A DNA stretch of 64,000 bases, taken from Pseudogymnoascus destructans (Eukaryota > Ascomycota > Leotiomycetes > Thelebolales > Thelebolaceae). Where the stretch lies: the NCBI RefSeq assembly GCF_001641265.1, contig NW_020167520.1, positions 2,294,001-2,358,000 on the forward strand, in the 5' to 3' direction. This document shows positions 30,611 to 40,879 of the stretch, in pieces (position 1 is the first letter of the stretch; each line of letters opens with the position of its first letter). The translations under genes were made by a program, and so were the position numbers. A model generated the notes under the pieces. That model made no database searches. It was not told where the DNA came from and saw nothing but the letters and a program-made list of their open reading frames with translations.

Positions 30611-33452
30611 ATGTCTTTCACTACAGTCTTCCAAGTCTCCCAAGGACTAAAGCCGAAAACCTCAGCCTATGAGCTCTCTAAAAGCATAATTCTCGACTCT
30701 GGAGCTACAATTCACGTCTGCAACGACTGTACGAGGTTCTACAATATCCAAGAATGTCAAGATAATAGCTACCTCTTAGCTGGAGACCAAAGGGTGAAGA
30801 TTGAAGCGTTTGGGTCTGTAGATATTACAGTCCAAAACGGGGAGGATAAGAAGTCTCTACGGACTATCACCCTTACAGATACAGCTCTCATTTCATCCTT
30901 CCACACTTCAGTCGCTTCTCTTAGACGATTCATCCAAAAGGGAGTTTATTGGAATACTGCTGCACAAGGACTTACGTATGGAGATCAACCGTTCTGCAAC
31001 ACTCCAATGCTTCATGGACAATGGGTTCTTGAATACATCAAAAATGAGCATACCCGAGTTGTTTATAGCACTCAGGATCAACAGGACAACATTGTCCTAT
31101 CTTCGTATGGACCTCATAAGGACCTAAAAGGCACTGCAAAGGAATGGCATAACCGCATGGGACACCTAAACCAAAACGCCATTAGAAAACTCCAAGAGAA
31201 GACCGCCGGAGTTATCGTCACAGACCTAGACTCGTACGATACTCAGTGCGAAGTATGCCGACTTACGCATGCTACAAGGCAGATTTCTAGAAGATCTACA
31301 CCATGCTCAAAAGTGCCATATGAGAAGGTCCACCTTGACCTAATCCAAATGCCAGAGGCATACGATGGCAGCACACAAGCCTTACATTTCCTATGTGATA
31401 ATTGCCGCATGAACCACGTCTATACTATAAAGGATAAAACACAAGGAACGCTCCTACAGACGATTAAGGACTTTGTGAGCTACGTACGGAGAAGATGGGG
31501 GTTCCAAATCCGTATATTCCACCTAGATGGTGAAGCCTCACTTGGAAATGAATGGGAGGGTTGGATTAAGGACGAAGGATATGAAATCCACATCTCTCCA
31601 CCCTATACAGCAGAGCCGAATGGAGGAATAGAGAGGTCAGGCCGTACGATAATCACACGATCACGCGCACTTAAAGAATCAGCCAACTTACCAGAAGGAA
31701 TGTGGCCTGAGATTTTCAAAACAGCAGGGTACCTCATAAACCGCTCACCATCGTCAGTCATAAACGATGAGACCCCGTACGGACTTCTACTCCAGTCCTT
31801 ACCTACAGAGAGCCAAAAGCCAGAGCTACTTAAGCCATTAATCTCTCATATTCGCGCTTATGGCTGTAGAGCCTATGCCCTTATTCTAAACAAGCCAAAG
31901 CTTGAGAGGATACAGAGGAACGCCCAAATAGGCTACCTAGTTGGCTATAACTCTACAAACATATTCCGCATTTGGGTTCCGCAACTTAAAAGGGTTATAG
32001 TTACAAGAGACGTTACCTTTGATGAGACAAAGGCTTATGACCCTTCGTACGAGGCTCAGCTTGTCCAAACAGAGCTCGAAAAGACAGTTCAGGTCATTGA
32101 AATACCAGATATTCAAGATCAAGAAGATGAGGAGTTTGAGGGGGAACAACAGCCTCAGAACGGGACAACAATTCCGTATGAATCAGAGGCAACAAACACC
32201 TCCTCTCCTCAAGAAGAGCCGCCTACTCAGAAGGACCACGGAGCTACAGAGCTACAGAAACAACTTCAAACGCCTGAAATGACACTGGAACGCCCTGAGG
32301 ACACTGTACGAAGACACGACGTCTACCTAGCTACAATAGCGATACCAGAAGCAAAGCTAAGCTTACACCAAGCTTTCCTAGTAGGAACGGAGTTCAATCG
32401 ACAGAGCATACACCGTACGGACCTACCAGCTGCTCCAAAGTTCTGGAATCAACTCCAAACTCATCCACATCGAATAGGATTCCAAGCTGCAGCTGCAAAG
32501 GAAATAGGAGACCTTCGAAAGCAAGGAACGTTCACATCTGTCAATGACAGCTCCGTACGGAACTTTGTGATACCCCTTATGTGGGTTTTCACATACAAAT
32601 TCAATGACAATGGCTACCTTCTTAAATATAAGGCTAGACTTGTTGTAAGAGGCGACCTACAACGCTATTCTATCCATGATGAGACGTACGCAGCTACGCT
32701 TGCTTCAAAAACCTTCTGAGCCTTAATGGCAATCACAGCCTACTTTGATTTGGATACACAACAATTAGATGCTATAAACGCATTCACAAACAGCCGTATT
32801 GACGAGGAGGTCTACGTACGGTGTGCAGACGGCTACCAGGAGCAAGGAAAATGCTGGAAACTTAACAGGGCACTCTATGGACTTCGAAGGTCCCCCTTAC
32901 TCTGGTTTCGAGACTTCTCAGAGACACTCAAGGCTCGAGGCCTCGTACAGGTCCCAGAAACACAGTGCCTCTTTGTATCTTCAAAGATTATTGTCTTCTT
33001 CTATGTTGACGATATTTGCATCCTTAGCCATCCTAGCCACAAAATGGAGGCAACACAGTTCCGTACGAGACTGATGGAAGCGTATGAGTTTCGAGAAATA
33101 GGAGAACTTCAATGGTTCTTAGGCATAAGAATTGTGAGGGACCGCACCCAGAAAACCCTATGGCTGTGCCAGGACTCCTATATCGACAAGATCACAACTA
33201 CGTACAGAGTAGCCTCTATTCGATCCACCTGAACGCCAATGGTTACAGACAACCTAACCCAATTTGATGGCCAGGCAGATAAGCAACAAATCCATCTTTA
33301 CCAACAGAAAGTAGGATCAGCAAACTACGCAGCAGTCGTAATGAGACCTGATATAGCCCGTACGACACAGAAACTATCTGAATTTCTCATCAATCCAGGC
33401 CCAGACCACATGGCTGCAGTCGACAGACTTCTACTCTACCTTAAGGATACTG
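30611..33452 (+). pseudogene. Copia pol (protease, integrase, RT), broken
   Basis: Blocks in order: protease SIILDSGATIHVCND; GAG-pre-integrase EWHNRMGHLNQNAIRKLQ; integrase core with HLDLIQMPEAYDG, FHLDGEASLGNEW and EPNGGIERSGRT; reverse transcriptase with MWVFTYKFNDNGYLLKYKAR, LDAINAFTNS, RALYGLRRSP and FFYVDDICILS. TGA stops at about 32717 and 33230 interrupt otherwise continuous homology, and RNase H is missing. The order (integrase before RT) defines the Copia superfamily. Confidence 0.85.
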
Positions 33453-33517
33453 GGCGGCGTGGGCACGGGTGCCAGCTCTCTTGCCAGCCTTTGGTGGCTG
33501 GGGGGGTGGTGGGGTGG

Positions 33518-34428
33518 TGTCATACTGACATTCGTTGCACTCAGTTTGCTATCAAACTCAAGAGCAAAACTTGGAAATCTCCTCCTCAAACCTACAAGTC
33601 ACTATACATATTTTGGCTTGTCACACCAACAACAAGAGCAATACTACTCAACGATTGCTACAACCATCTATGATTCATTACACGTCATCGCTCCTTAGTT
33701 ACTGGGCTGATATTACCACATAGCATATCTCTACAACCCTCTATGATTCATTACATGACATCACTCATACTACCACATGACATATCTCTACCAACTAGAG
33801 GCCTAGGAGCATGAACGATAGCTCTAAAAGCTCCTACGAACCTCTATGATGCATTACATGTCATCGCTCTTTAGTTACCCACAAGATTGGTTAAGTTATG
33901 ACATAATTTGTCTGTGACATAAATTGTCTATAGGGGTACTCTGACCTTGGACCTCCTTTTACTTCCTATAGGCTACGAACCTAAGAGATGGTTCTATGAG
34001 ATTCTCTTACGTCGACTACAGTTACCAAGCCTGGTAAGTCATGGAAAGTCTTGGAAAATGAGAGAACTACATTCCTTTAGCATAAATAGGATTGCCCTTT
34101 CCTTAAGAAAGGGCAAGCAGACAATACAGTAAATCGACTATCACATACTTCCACGTCTTTTCCAAGCTTCCAAGCATTCATCTTGTTACTCCTTGTTTCT
34201 GAAAAGTCAGTGAGGTGTTAACCTCTGACTTACCCCAGAGTTCCCAGACTCAACATTTGTTGCAACTTGTCTGAACCACTTCACTACATCACACACCTGA
34301 TTGCTGTGTTGTGGAATAGTCTAAGCTACGACCCTTTGGCTCTTTTTCCTACGACAGTGTGTTGTCTTAGTAAATTCATCCCTTCCTTGGGTGGCTAGAT
34401 TCTCACATCTGGTGCACCCACCATTACA
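33518..34428 (+). mobile_element. LTR, family A
   Basis: TGTCATACTGACATTC to CCACCATTACA, with internal duplication of the ATGATTCATTACA region and loss of other parts. The two flanks do not show a matching 5-bp duplication. The left flank is a G-rich patch (33453-33517), which suggests a rearranged junction. Confidence 0.75.
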
Positions 34429-34794
34429 GTATGGAAGGCGCGGGGGTGGAGCTCGTCTTTGAGACGTTCGTGGTTGGGGTTTACTTACGTAACCACTTAC
34501 AAATCCAGGAGTGTCCGTGATGTCGTTCGCTTAGTATTCGGACACCGGTGTCCATATACTGGAACTCCTTCATAACGTACTTGACACGCCAGTCGTATTT
34601 GCATGCGAGTCATATCGCGACACACAAAATCTGCACTTTACAGGTTAATAACTCAACAATTAACTATTTAAAACCTGTAAAACTACCCTAATTAAACCTG
34701 CTTTAATGGGCATGTACGGGCAGTATGTGTGAGTGATCTACACATACTACATGCTCGTGGCGCACATATTTGCACATCTGCTAGGTCACCTGTA

Positions 34795-35320
34795 TGTCAT
34801 ACTGACATTCGTTGCACTCAGTTTGCTATCAAACTCAAGAGAAAACTTAGAAATCTACTCCTCAAACCTACAAGTCACCATACATACCTTGGCTTATCAC
34901 ACCAACAACAAGAGCAATACTACTCAACAATTGCTGCAAACTCTTTCACTACATCTGTTTATGCTACATACATCACGGCGTATCATTTGGACACTCATTG
35001 AACAAGTTATTAAAGAAAATCTCCTCCTTAAGGGGGTGGGCCAATACTACCACATGGCATATCTCTATCAACTAGAGGCCTAGGAATATGAACGATAGCT
35101 CCAAAAGCTTCTACAACCCTCTATGATTCATTACACATCATCACTCCTTAGTTACCCACATAAGTTATGACATAATTTGTCTATAGGGGTACTCTGACCT
35201 TGGACCTCCTTTCACATCCTATAGGCTAGAAACCTAGGAGATGGTTCTATGGGATTCTCTTACGTTGACTACAGTTACCAAGCTTGGTTAGGGAAAGTCT
35301 TGGAAAATGAGAGAACTACA
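34795..35320 (+). mobile_element. LTR family A, 3'-truncated
   Basis: Begins TGTCATACTGACATTC and follows the family A sequence to GAGAACTACA at 35320, where a different LTR-like sequence starts. Confidence 0.75.
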
Positions 35321-35558
35321 TGTTACGATATCAAGTGCGCCTTCAGGGGTGTGGGGAGCTTTCCGGGGTTGGAGCGAAGTTTTCAGTTGTGGAGTGATCT
35401 CAGAACTGGTCTCGCTAAAGAGAATTCACTCCACAACAACATAGCTGTATATAGATCGAGCCACTGCTCGAGTGCTCCTCTTCTCTTTCCTTTCTTCTCT
35501 AGATTGAGTTTAATTCATAATACCCAACTGGTGCCCTATACCTTGGTGAATCGTGACA
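35321..35558. mobile_element. Possible LTR, family D (single copy)
   Basis: 238 bp bounded by TGTTACGATATC and GAATCGTGACA, inverted ends of LTR type, with a TATATA at about 35447. There is no second copy in the window and no matching target duplication, so this is tentative. Confidence 0.35.
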
Positions 35559-36488
35559 CAGAGTGTGATAATTGAGTGCTCCTTGCAAAACAGGTCAAAT
35601 TCAGGAGTAGAATGGCTTCCATGTCCGTCAAGAATCAAGAGCCTGTAAACACCCTTTGTATGGTCTTTTGTGTACTTCTGGAAGACGTCCGTAAGCCAGG
35701 TAAGGCCTAAAGAGTCGTTTGTCCACCCGTTGTTACTAACTGCAATGGTCCAATCTCGAGGCAAGGTATCCATATACCAACTTGATATATGGACCTTTCC
35801 CTCAAATATAACCATTGGTGGCACACTCCACCCACTTGCTGCAATTGACTCAATAACGGTAGCCCATTCACAGTTCCCTGGCTGCACACAAACTGTCTTA
35901 TGGGCCCGCTCAGAACCCGTAATCACTTTTGCGGTTGTAATCACTCCCATTTGAAATACTGTCTTGTCAAAGTTATAGATGTCATTTTCCTGAATCCCAT
36001 ATTTGGCAATTGTGTTCTGTAAAAGTCGAAACCAATCCCCAATAACTGTAGGATTTTCACATTTTGCCCGTTGATAATCGTATTTGCGGGTGTACTTTGA
36101 TTGGAGGAAAGGGTGGCGCTTTACAAAGTTGTAAACCCATCGTTGGCCAACTGTAAGAGGGGTAGAGTAGACTTCATCAGACCGTTTTTGGAGTAATAGA
36201 TTTGCCATTTGCCGTACAGATTCTGATCTAAGGGGTACCTCGTTCCTCCATAGATAATATCCATTCGACAAGTGTTGACTCCTCTACGTTGCTAAGTTTT
36301 TTGTTTGCGGGTTGTAAATCGCGTCGAGCAACGCGTCCGTTAACACGGTCGCGAACAGTTGTGTATGGCACGTCGTAGGTTGTACAAGCCGCTTTGAGGT
36401 TGCTAAAATAGCCTTTACGGAAGGCCTGAATAGCTAAATCAACTCGGCCTTCAATCTGACTAGCCTGAGTGTGCTGCGGTTGAGCCAT
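35559..36488 (-). pseudogene. Pogo-like DDE_1 transposase, family 3, truncated
   Basis: From the likely start MAQPQHTQASQ at 36488: HTH_psq-like AFRKGYFSNLKAACTTYDVP, a shift near 36240, CENP-B-type WVYNFVKRHPF, then IYNFDKTVFQMGVI, where the family pattern is FDETGF, so Glu is replaced by Lys. The second Asp is kept (LLILDGHGSHSTPEFD). The sequence is cut before the third Asp by LTR-like DNA at 35558. Inactive. Confidence 0.75.
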
Positions 36489-36572
36489 TATGGTCATTAG
36501 TATCCGTAAAGTGCGGATTTGGTGTGTCGCGATACGACTCGCATGCAAATACGACTCGCTTGTCAAGTACGT

Positions 36573-37285
36573 TAATCAATAAGTTACAGATATCCATAAG
36601 GCGACTCCGGCGACTCCCCACTGTTCCTGTCCTGCCAAGGCTCTCTTACACTTTGCCAAGATTGGAGATCTCAGCCTTACATGTTTGATTCAACGACTCG
36701 TATTGAGTAACTTATTGTCGCACGAGGCAGACGGTAAAAGATATGAAATTTGCTACCAAAAGGATACTATAGTAGTTCCTCTACAGCCACCCACTTGCAC
36801 ATGTCCAACTGTGAAGTACGGTCATGGCCTCAACCAACGAAGCCGAGGCGCTGAAACATGGCGCAGCGGCTTAAGTTACGCTGTGCTCTGCCGTCAGGAC
36901 CCATCCGAGAATTTATCCCAGCATATCCCCAGCAAACCTTCCCAAGATGGGGAGTTACGGCTTCGCCGTCTTGCCACAGGTTTGTGTAATATCCACTGGT
37001 GGCGTTTTCAGACGACGCAAGCCGAACTGATGAGCGTCCACATGCATACAAACATTAAATCTCACGCAGCTCACGCGGCGGGCTCAACAACAGGTAATAG
37101 ATTCAAGATATCATCATTAAATAGCATCATCGCTCATGCGCATAAATCTGAAATACCATCAACCCTCCCAGTCGTAACCCGTCACCAAGATCAACCCGTC
37201 AAAAACATGGACGAACACTCAAACTTCCACCTCGGGTATATCAGAGGGGTATCCGTCCCGTCTCATCCCAACATAATCAATGCGC
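36573..37285. other. Intergenic region, no gene recognised
   Basis: An ATG at about 36823 (MASTNEAEALKHGAAA) opens a short frame that ends in a stop. It could be a first exon or chance. The right part is the 3' flank of the CYSTM-like gene. Confidence 0.35.
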
Positions 37286-37633
37286 CTAGCAGCAGCAGTT
37301 GAGGCACTCAAAGCAAGCGAAACCGGCGCAACTATGAGTCGTAATGTCAGTAGAGAGTCCTCTGTTTTGGGGGATAGATATGAAGGGAGGGAGAGTTGCG
37401 TTAGAGGGCACTCACAGGCCACAGCAGAGCCCTTCTGCTCCTCCACCGCGCATACCAACAGGCTCCTCGACGGTCATCTTCCCAACTGGTTTCTGCGGCT
37501 CGGATTAGCTGTGTATTGATGAGACGACGAGCGGGGTGGCCAAGGAGTCACATACAGGCTGTTCCTGGATTGCCTGAGCAGACGGAACATCCATCGCCTG
37601 GGCCTTTGGCTGGTTGACTTCTGGGGCAGGCAT
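37286..37633 (-). CDS. Small cysteine-rich C-tail protein (CYSTM-like), three exons
   Basis: A short gene. Exons 37633-37556, 37492-37416 and 37331-37286 join in phase with GT-AG introns of 63 and 84 bp and encode 66 residues. The N-terminal part is hydrophilic and proline/glutamine-rich (MPAPEVNQPKAQAMDVPSA). A Gly-rich hinge, EEPVGMRGGGAEG, precedes a Cys-rich hydrophobic tail, LCCGLCAGFACFECLNCCC. Seven Cys in the last 20 residues next to a short hydrophobic stretch are the pattern of CYSTM-type proteins, which sit at the membrane and are linked to stress or metal tolerance in other eukaryotes. Function here is inferred from that pattern. The precise in-phase joins make it a confident gene despite its size. 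Confidence 0.75.
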
Positions 37634-38273
37634 ATCGATAGTTGATTAAACTGTGAATAATAATATCGGTGTGTGTTTGAAGAGAGAGAGAAGTCAGTCG
37701 TCTTTATAGATGGCGGTTGAAGTCGGAGGGGGGTTAGTGGCTGGGTTCAGCTGGAGGGCTAAGCTCCTCCTGCAGAAGCGAGCGTCGTCAACCTTGCACC
37801 AAAATAGCAGCGTTCCATATAATCTGTACATAAGCATTCGTAGATGACAAGGGTTGCATGGTAGAGAACGGAGGTTGTGCGGCATATTACCTTACCCGTA
37901 CTTCGCTCCGTACGGCGATGCCCAATTATAACCTCCCACCACCCCCGAATCATAATGAGCAATTTTCGCCGTGCCTCAAGCCCCAACCACCCCTGTAGCT
38001 CCACCGCCCAATTCCCCACTCGAGTACGGTCCGAACCTCAGCGTCGCCTCTACCGTGGCTTCAGTGGCATTTCTCGGTCCCAGCGACCCTATATCGGCCA
38101 ACCTTCGCATGGAGCAGTAGATAGGCTCTTATTTGTAGTACTATTGTACTGTAGCTACATATTGATATAGAACAAGTGTAGGATTAACGTGGTACGAGCC
38201 TGTTTTCCGATTGTGTGCTGTGATACCTTGTGGCCTTCGCTTCAGCTCTCCCCCCAAACTTATGACTTATGGG
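37634..38273. other. Upstream of the CYSTM-like gene and left flank of the hAT element
   Basis: Short open frames on both strands (37759-38019, 37877-38170) have no recognisable motif. It is probably the promoter of the CYSTM-like gene. Confidence 0.35.
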
Positions 38274-38583
38274 TAGGCTGCGCACTGGGTACTCATGAGT
38301 CGAGTAGTAGAATTTCTACTCACCCAGCTGAGTTACTCACTCATATCCCGAGTATTGTTGAATGAGGATTACTCACTTGCCGGGTACCTAGTATAGGTCT
38401 TGGCAACCCAGTTATATCACGTGTTTGATTAGTCATTGAAAAGGGGGTGTGATCGTGACTTCACATTGATATCGATATCGTAAAACGCCATAACTCAATA
38501 ACTCCATTCCCATGTCGTTGATATCCTATTCCACACTATAACCTTTGCCTTTAGGTACCAGGTTACCAGAAGGTTGCCAGAAC

Positions 38584-39215
38584 TTATCTAACCTTCATTC
38601 CTGGGTGAGAGACATTTCCATCGATTAAGCCTACAGCTCCATGATTAAACATCATATCCCGCAAACGCCTAACCAATACCATATCCTTTGCCTGAATTGT
38701 CACTCTCTTCGCATGAATAGCAGGAGATTTGTCACTATAACTGTTAGTATGTCCCTGTCACTATGTTCAAGTATCATACTCTCAAATTCTCGAATGAGGA
38801 AGCATTCGGCAGCTTCCTGGAGAGCTAGGATAGCAGATTGCTGGAAGCGAAGATTGGACTTGAAGTCTTGTGCGATTTCCCTAACAAGACGCTGGAATGA
38901 GAGCTTTGGAATAATCAGGCGAGTATCAAGTTGCTGTCTTCTGATATCGCGGAGAGCCTTGGTGCCTATATGTTTATTAGAGAGTTCTGGTAATCCTCTG
39001 GTAATCCTCTTACCAGACTTTGCACGGCGCATGGCCTTCTGAGCATGATTGTTGCAAGCTTGAGATGAGCGAACTGGAGCTTTTCTTGCTGTGCGCACAG
39101 CCTTTTCCTTTCCCTTTCCCTTTCCACCAAGCCTAGAGCCAGCCTGTAATCCAAGTGGCATCCTTGGTGCTGTGCCGCCAGTTGATCTCCTAGCAGTTTG
39201 CTTAATACGAGCCAT
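38584..39215 (-). pseudogene. Histone H3-like gene inside the hAT element, three exons, probable 1-base frameshift near the 3' end
   Basis: The start at 39215 gives MARIKQTARRSTGGTAPR, clearly the H3 tail with Lys4 kept, Lys9 to Arg and Lys14 to Thr. TARKAP follows, like the Lys27 region, within a tail longer than in normal H3. Intron 1 (39013-38966, 48 bp, GTAAGA...ATAG) contains two GATTACCAGA motifs. Splicing it gives KSGTKALRDIRR, which aligns exactly with RPGTVALREIRR of H3. Exon 2 continues with LSFQRLVREIAQDFKSNLRF and SAILALQEAAECFLIREFE (alpha1, alpha2). Intron 2 (38779-38735) has a TACTAAC branch site. Exon 3 resumes as MTNLL, but the alpha3 region AIHAKRVTIQAKDMVLVRRL is one base out of frame (38716-38726), so this copy ends early unless that base is an error. 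Loop 1 has H3 length, not CENP-A length. Confidence 0.85.
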
Positions 39216-39609
39216 TTGCTAACATTAAGATGAGTTAGTGAAGTATACACAAGACAAAGAAGTAGATCAAAAGATATATGTACTTACAGTGAGTTTGTAG
39301 CAAGGATGTTGTAGAAAGAGTAAAGAAAGAGGTAGAGGTTGAAAGGTATGTGTTTTATTTGAAGGTACGCGTTGTAGTGTTGTTTAGAACAGTAATTATT
39401 TGCAGGTGAATATTCCTTGACGAATATAATTGTTTGCAACTTTAAAAAAACAACAACCTTACAACCAACCACCTTCCTTGGTTACGTTCCGATCTACACA
39501 TTCTTCTTCTCTTTTGCGCTTTACCTCTTCACTAGGACCTCAAGTAAGTTTATTATCTTGATTCTACAGTCAGAACTTCTGATGATCTTCTGCTAATCAC
39601 GTGTTTAGC
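39216..39609. promoter_or_regulatory. Divergent promoter between the H3-like gene and the acidic protein gene
   Basis: A 394-bp AT-rich interval separates the two start codons. On each side a probable 5'-leader intron is seen: GTAAGTACATATATC on the minus strand at about 39288, ending TTAG before the H3 ATG; and GTAAGTTTATTATC on the plus strand at about 39544, ending TTTAG just before 39609. The plus-side intron contains TTCTGATGATCTTCTGCTAATC, a variant of the element's intron motif. Confidence 0.55.
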
Positions 39610-40760
39610 ATGGCGAAACGCAAGGCACCTGAAGAACTCTCCACTAATTTGAATACTATCAAAGCTCGCAACCGCGTCTCCAACCTTACTGAAGATGAGA
39701 AGGCTGTTCATTTAGCACTCAAGGCTGACCATGGCGATCTGAGCTACTACTTAAAGAAGTTATACAAGTCTGCAAAGTATATCGCTGCCTCTGCTGAAGA
39801 CAAGACACGTCTACAGAATGAATTGAAGGTTGAGCGTATTCGTGTTCGGTAAGTTCCTTCTGGTAATCTCTGGTAGCCTTAATCTAACTATAAACAGGAC
39901 TGAAAAGGGCACCCATGCATCTTGCATTGCGAATCAGAAAGTCAAGAATACTAGCGCCCCTTCTTCTTCTCCACAAGCCCCACCATCTACTCCGCCACAA
40001 CTTCTGTCTGAGCTTGCTGCATTTGAGGGTATCACCAGTATCCCAATCGATGACGATCATAACAGCGAATGGGAGGATACTGAGGTTGAAGACGATTTAG
40101 AGTTGGAGCTTATGTTACGGCGCGACGATATTTTAAATGACGAGGCTGTTCTACCAGATGAGCTTTCTGATGAAGAGATCGCTAGCATCCAGGCTCTCTT
40201 AACTCAAGCACGCATTGATGTTGGTACCTCATAGTCTGGTAATCTTCTGGTAATCTTCTGGTAATACTAACGGTTGATAGGCCCATGAAGAGTCCAATTT
40301 CCGCAAGTGGCAACATTTCTGGGATAGCTGTATCCGCTCATATACGAGAAAGGCTGGAAAGCTGAGAAAGAAGCCTGAGCATCTCTTTGAATATATGCCA
40401 TGGATTGATGTAGAAGAAGGGTACGTCTCTGATCATTCTAGCAATCTTCTAGAGATACTAATTGTTTATTATAGCACTTTTCACAACGTTATCCCACCAC
40501 ATAAATATTTCTGTTTGTACGAGCAGGCAGTTTGGACAAACTTTACAGCTTGGAAGTTTGGAAAGTGGGCCCAATTACCAGGACCTGCGCAGTGGTACCC
40601 AAAGTCTTACAATCTTGTCGACAACGGATGGTTACAAGTCTCCACTCATAGTTCTAGCTTCAAAGAGGCGTTCTTACTTGTCTACTCTAAGAAATTTGAT
40701 AAGGAAAAGTGGGCTAAGGTATCAGCTGCACAGGATATGTTGTTTCTGGAGTTAGAGTAG
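39610..40760 (+). CDS. Acidic protein of unknown function carried by the hAT element
   Basis: Deduced exons 39610-39848, 39898-40223, about 40291-40420 and 40475-40760, giving about 325 residues. It starts MAKRKAPEELSTNLNTIKAR and has a charged helical stretch (DKTRLQNELKVERIRVR), a Ser/Pro linker, then a strongly acidic segment (DDDHNSEWEDTEVEDDLELE). The C-terminal part is aromatic-rich: FRKWQHFWDSCIRSYTRKAG, AVWTNFTAWKFGKWAQLPGP and KKFDKEKWAKVSAAQDMLFL. Three introns have GT-AG ends, and each contains one to three copies of the TCTGGTAATC-like motif (the third as TCTAGCAATC). The third-exon acceptor is the least certain. I recognise no family. Position next to an H3-like gene plus an acidic tract would suit a histone-binding role, but that is only a guess. 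Confidence 0.7.
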
Positions 40761-40879
40761 AGGAGAGAAATGGAGTATTTGATTTTCCGACGCGAATAGG
40801 GGCTATAGAGATTTAAGTATTTCATCGTAGCCAGACTTCTGGTAATCTTCTGATAATCAAACAATTTGCTACTTGCCAA

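Larger units (their letters stand above)
29388..33452 (+). mobile_element. Copia-type retrotransposon, truncated, with periodic CGTACG sites
   Basis: Gag and pol in Copia order (protease, integrase, reverse transcriptase) on the plus strand. The 3' end is cut in the RNase H region at about 33452, where G-rich sequence and a family A LTR follow. I could not define LTRs. Seventeen exact CGTACG sites, plus near matches that fill gaps, lie about 130 bp apart throughout (see findings). Several stops and a frameshift show that this copy is inactive. Confidence 0.85.
34575..36572 (-). mobile_element. Pogo-like element family 3, damaged by LTR insertions
   Basis: Long TIRs: ACGTACTTGACACGCCAGTC from 34575 and the reverse complement ending 36572, matching over about 68 bp with few mismatches. 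TA lies on both sides (34573-34574, 36573-36574). The 3' half of the transposase has been replaced by partial LTRs (34795-35558). Confidence 0.85.

Noticed and set aside
33453..33517. G-rich patch as a functional G-quadruplex
   Set aside because: It lies at a rearranged junction between the truncated Copia element and an LTR; the G-runs are irregular.
38700..39215. Reading the H3-like gene as one uninterrupted 171-residue ORF
   Set aside because: The 48-bp segment 38966-39013 has perfect intron signals, and removing it restores exact alignment with the H3 GTVALREIRR region. A second intron with a TACTAAC branch site precedes the alpha3 region.
38584..39215. Centromeric H3 (CENP-A) identity for the H3-like gene
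   Set aside because: Loop 1 (AQDFKSNLRF) has canonical H3 length, and the first tail residues are almost identical to ordinary H3.
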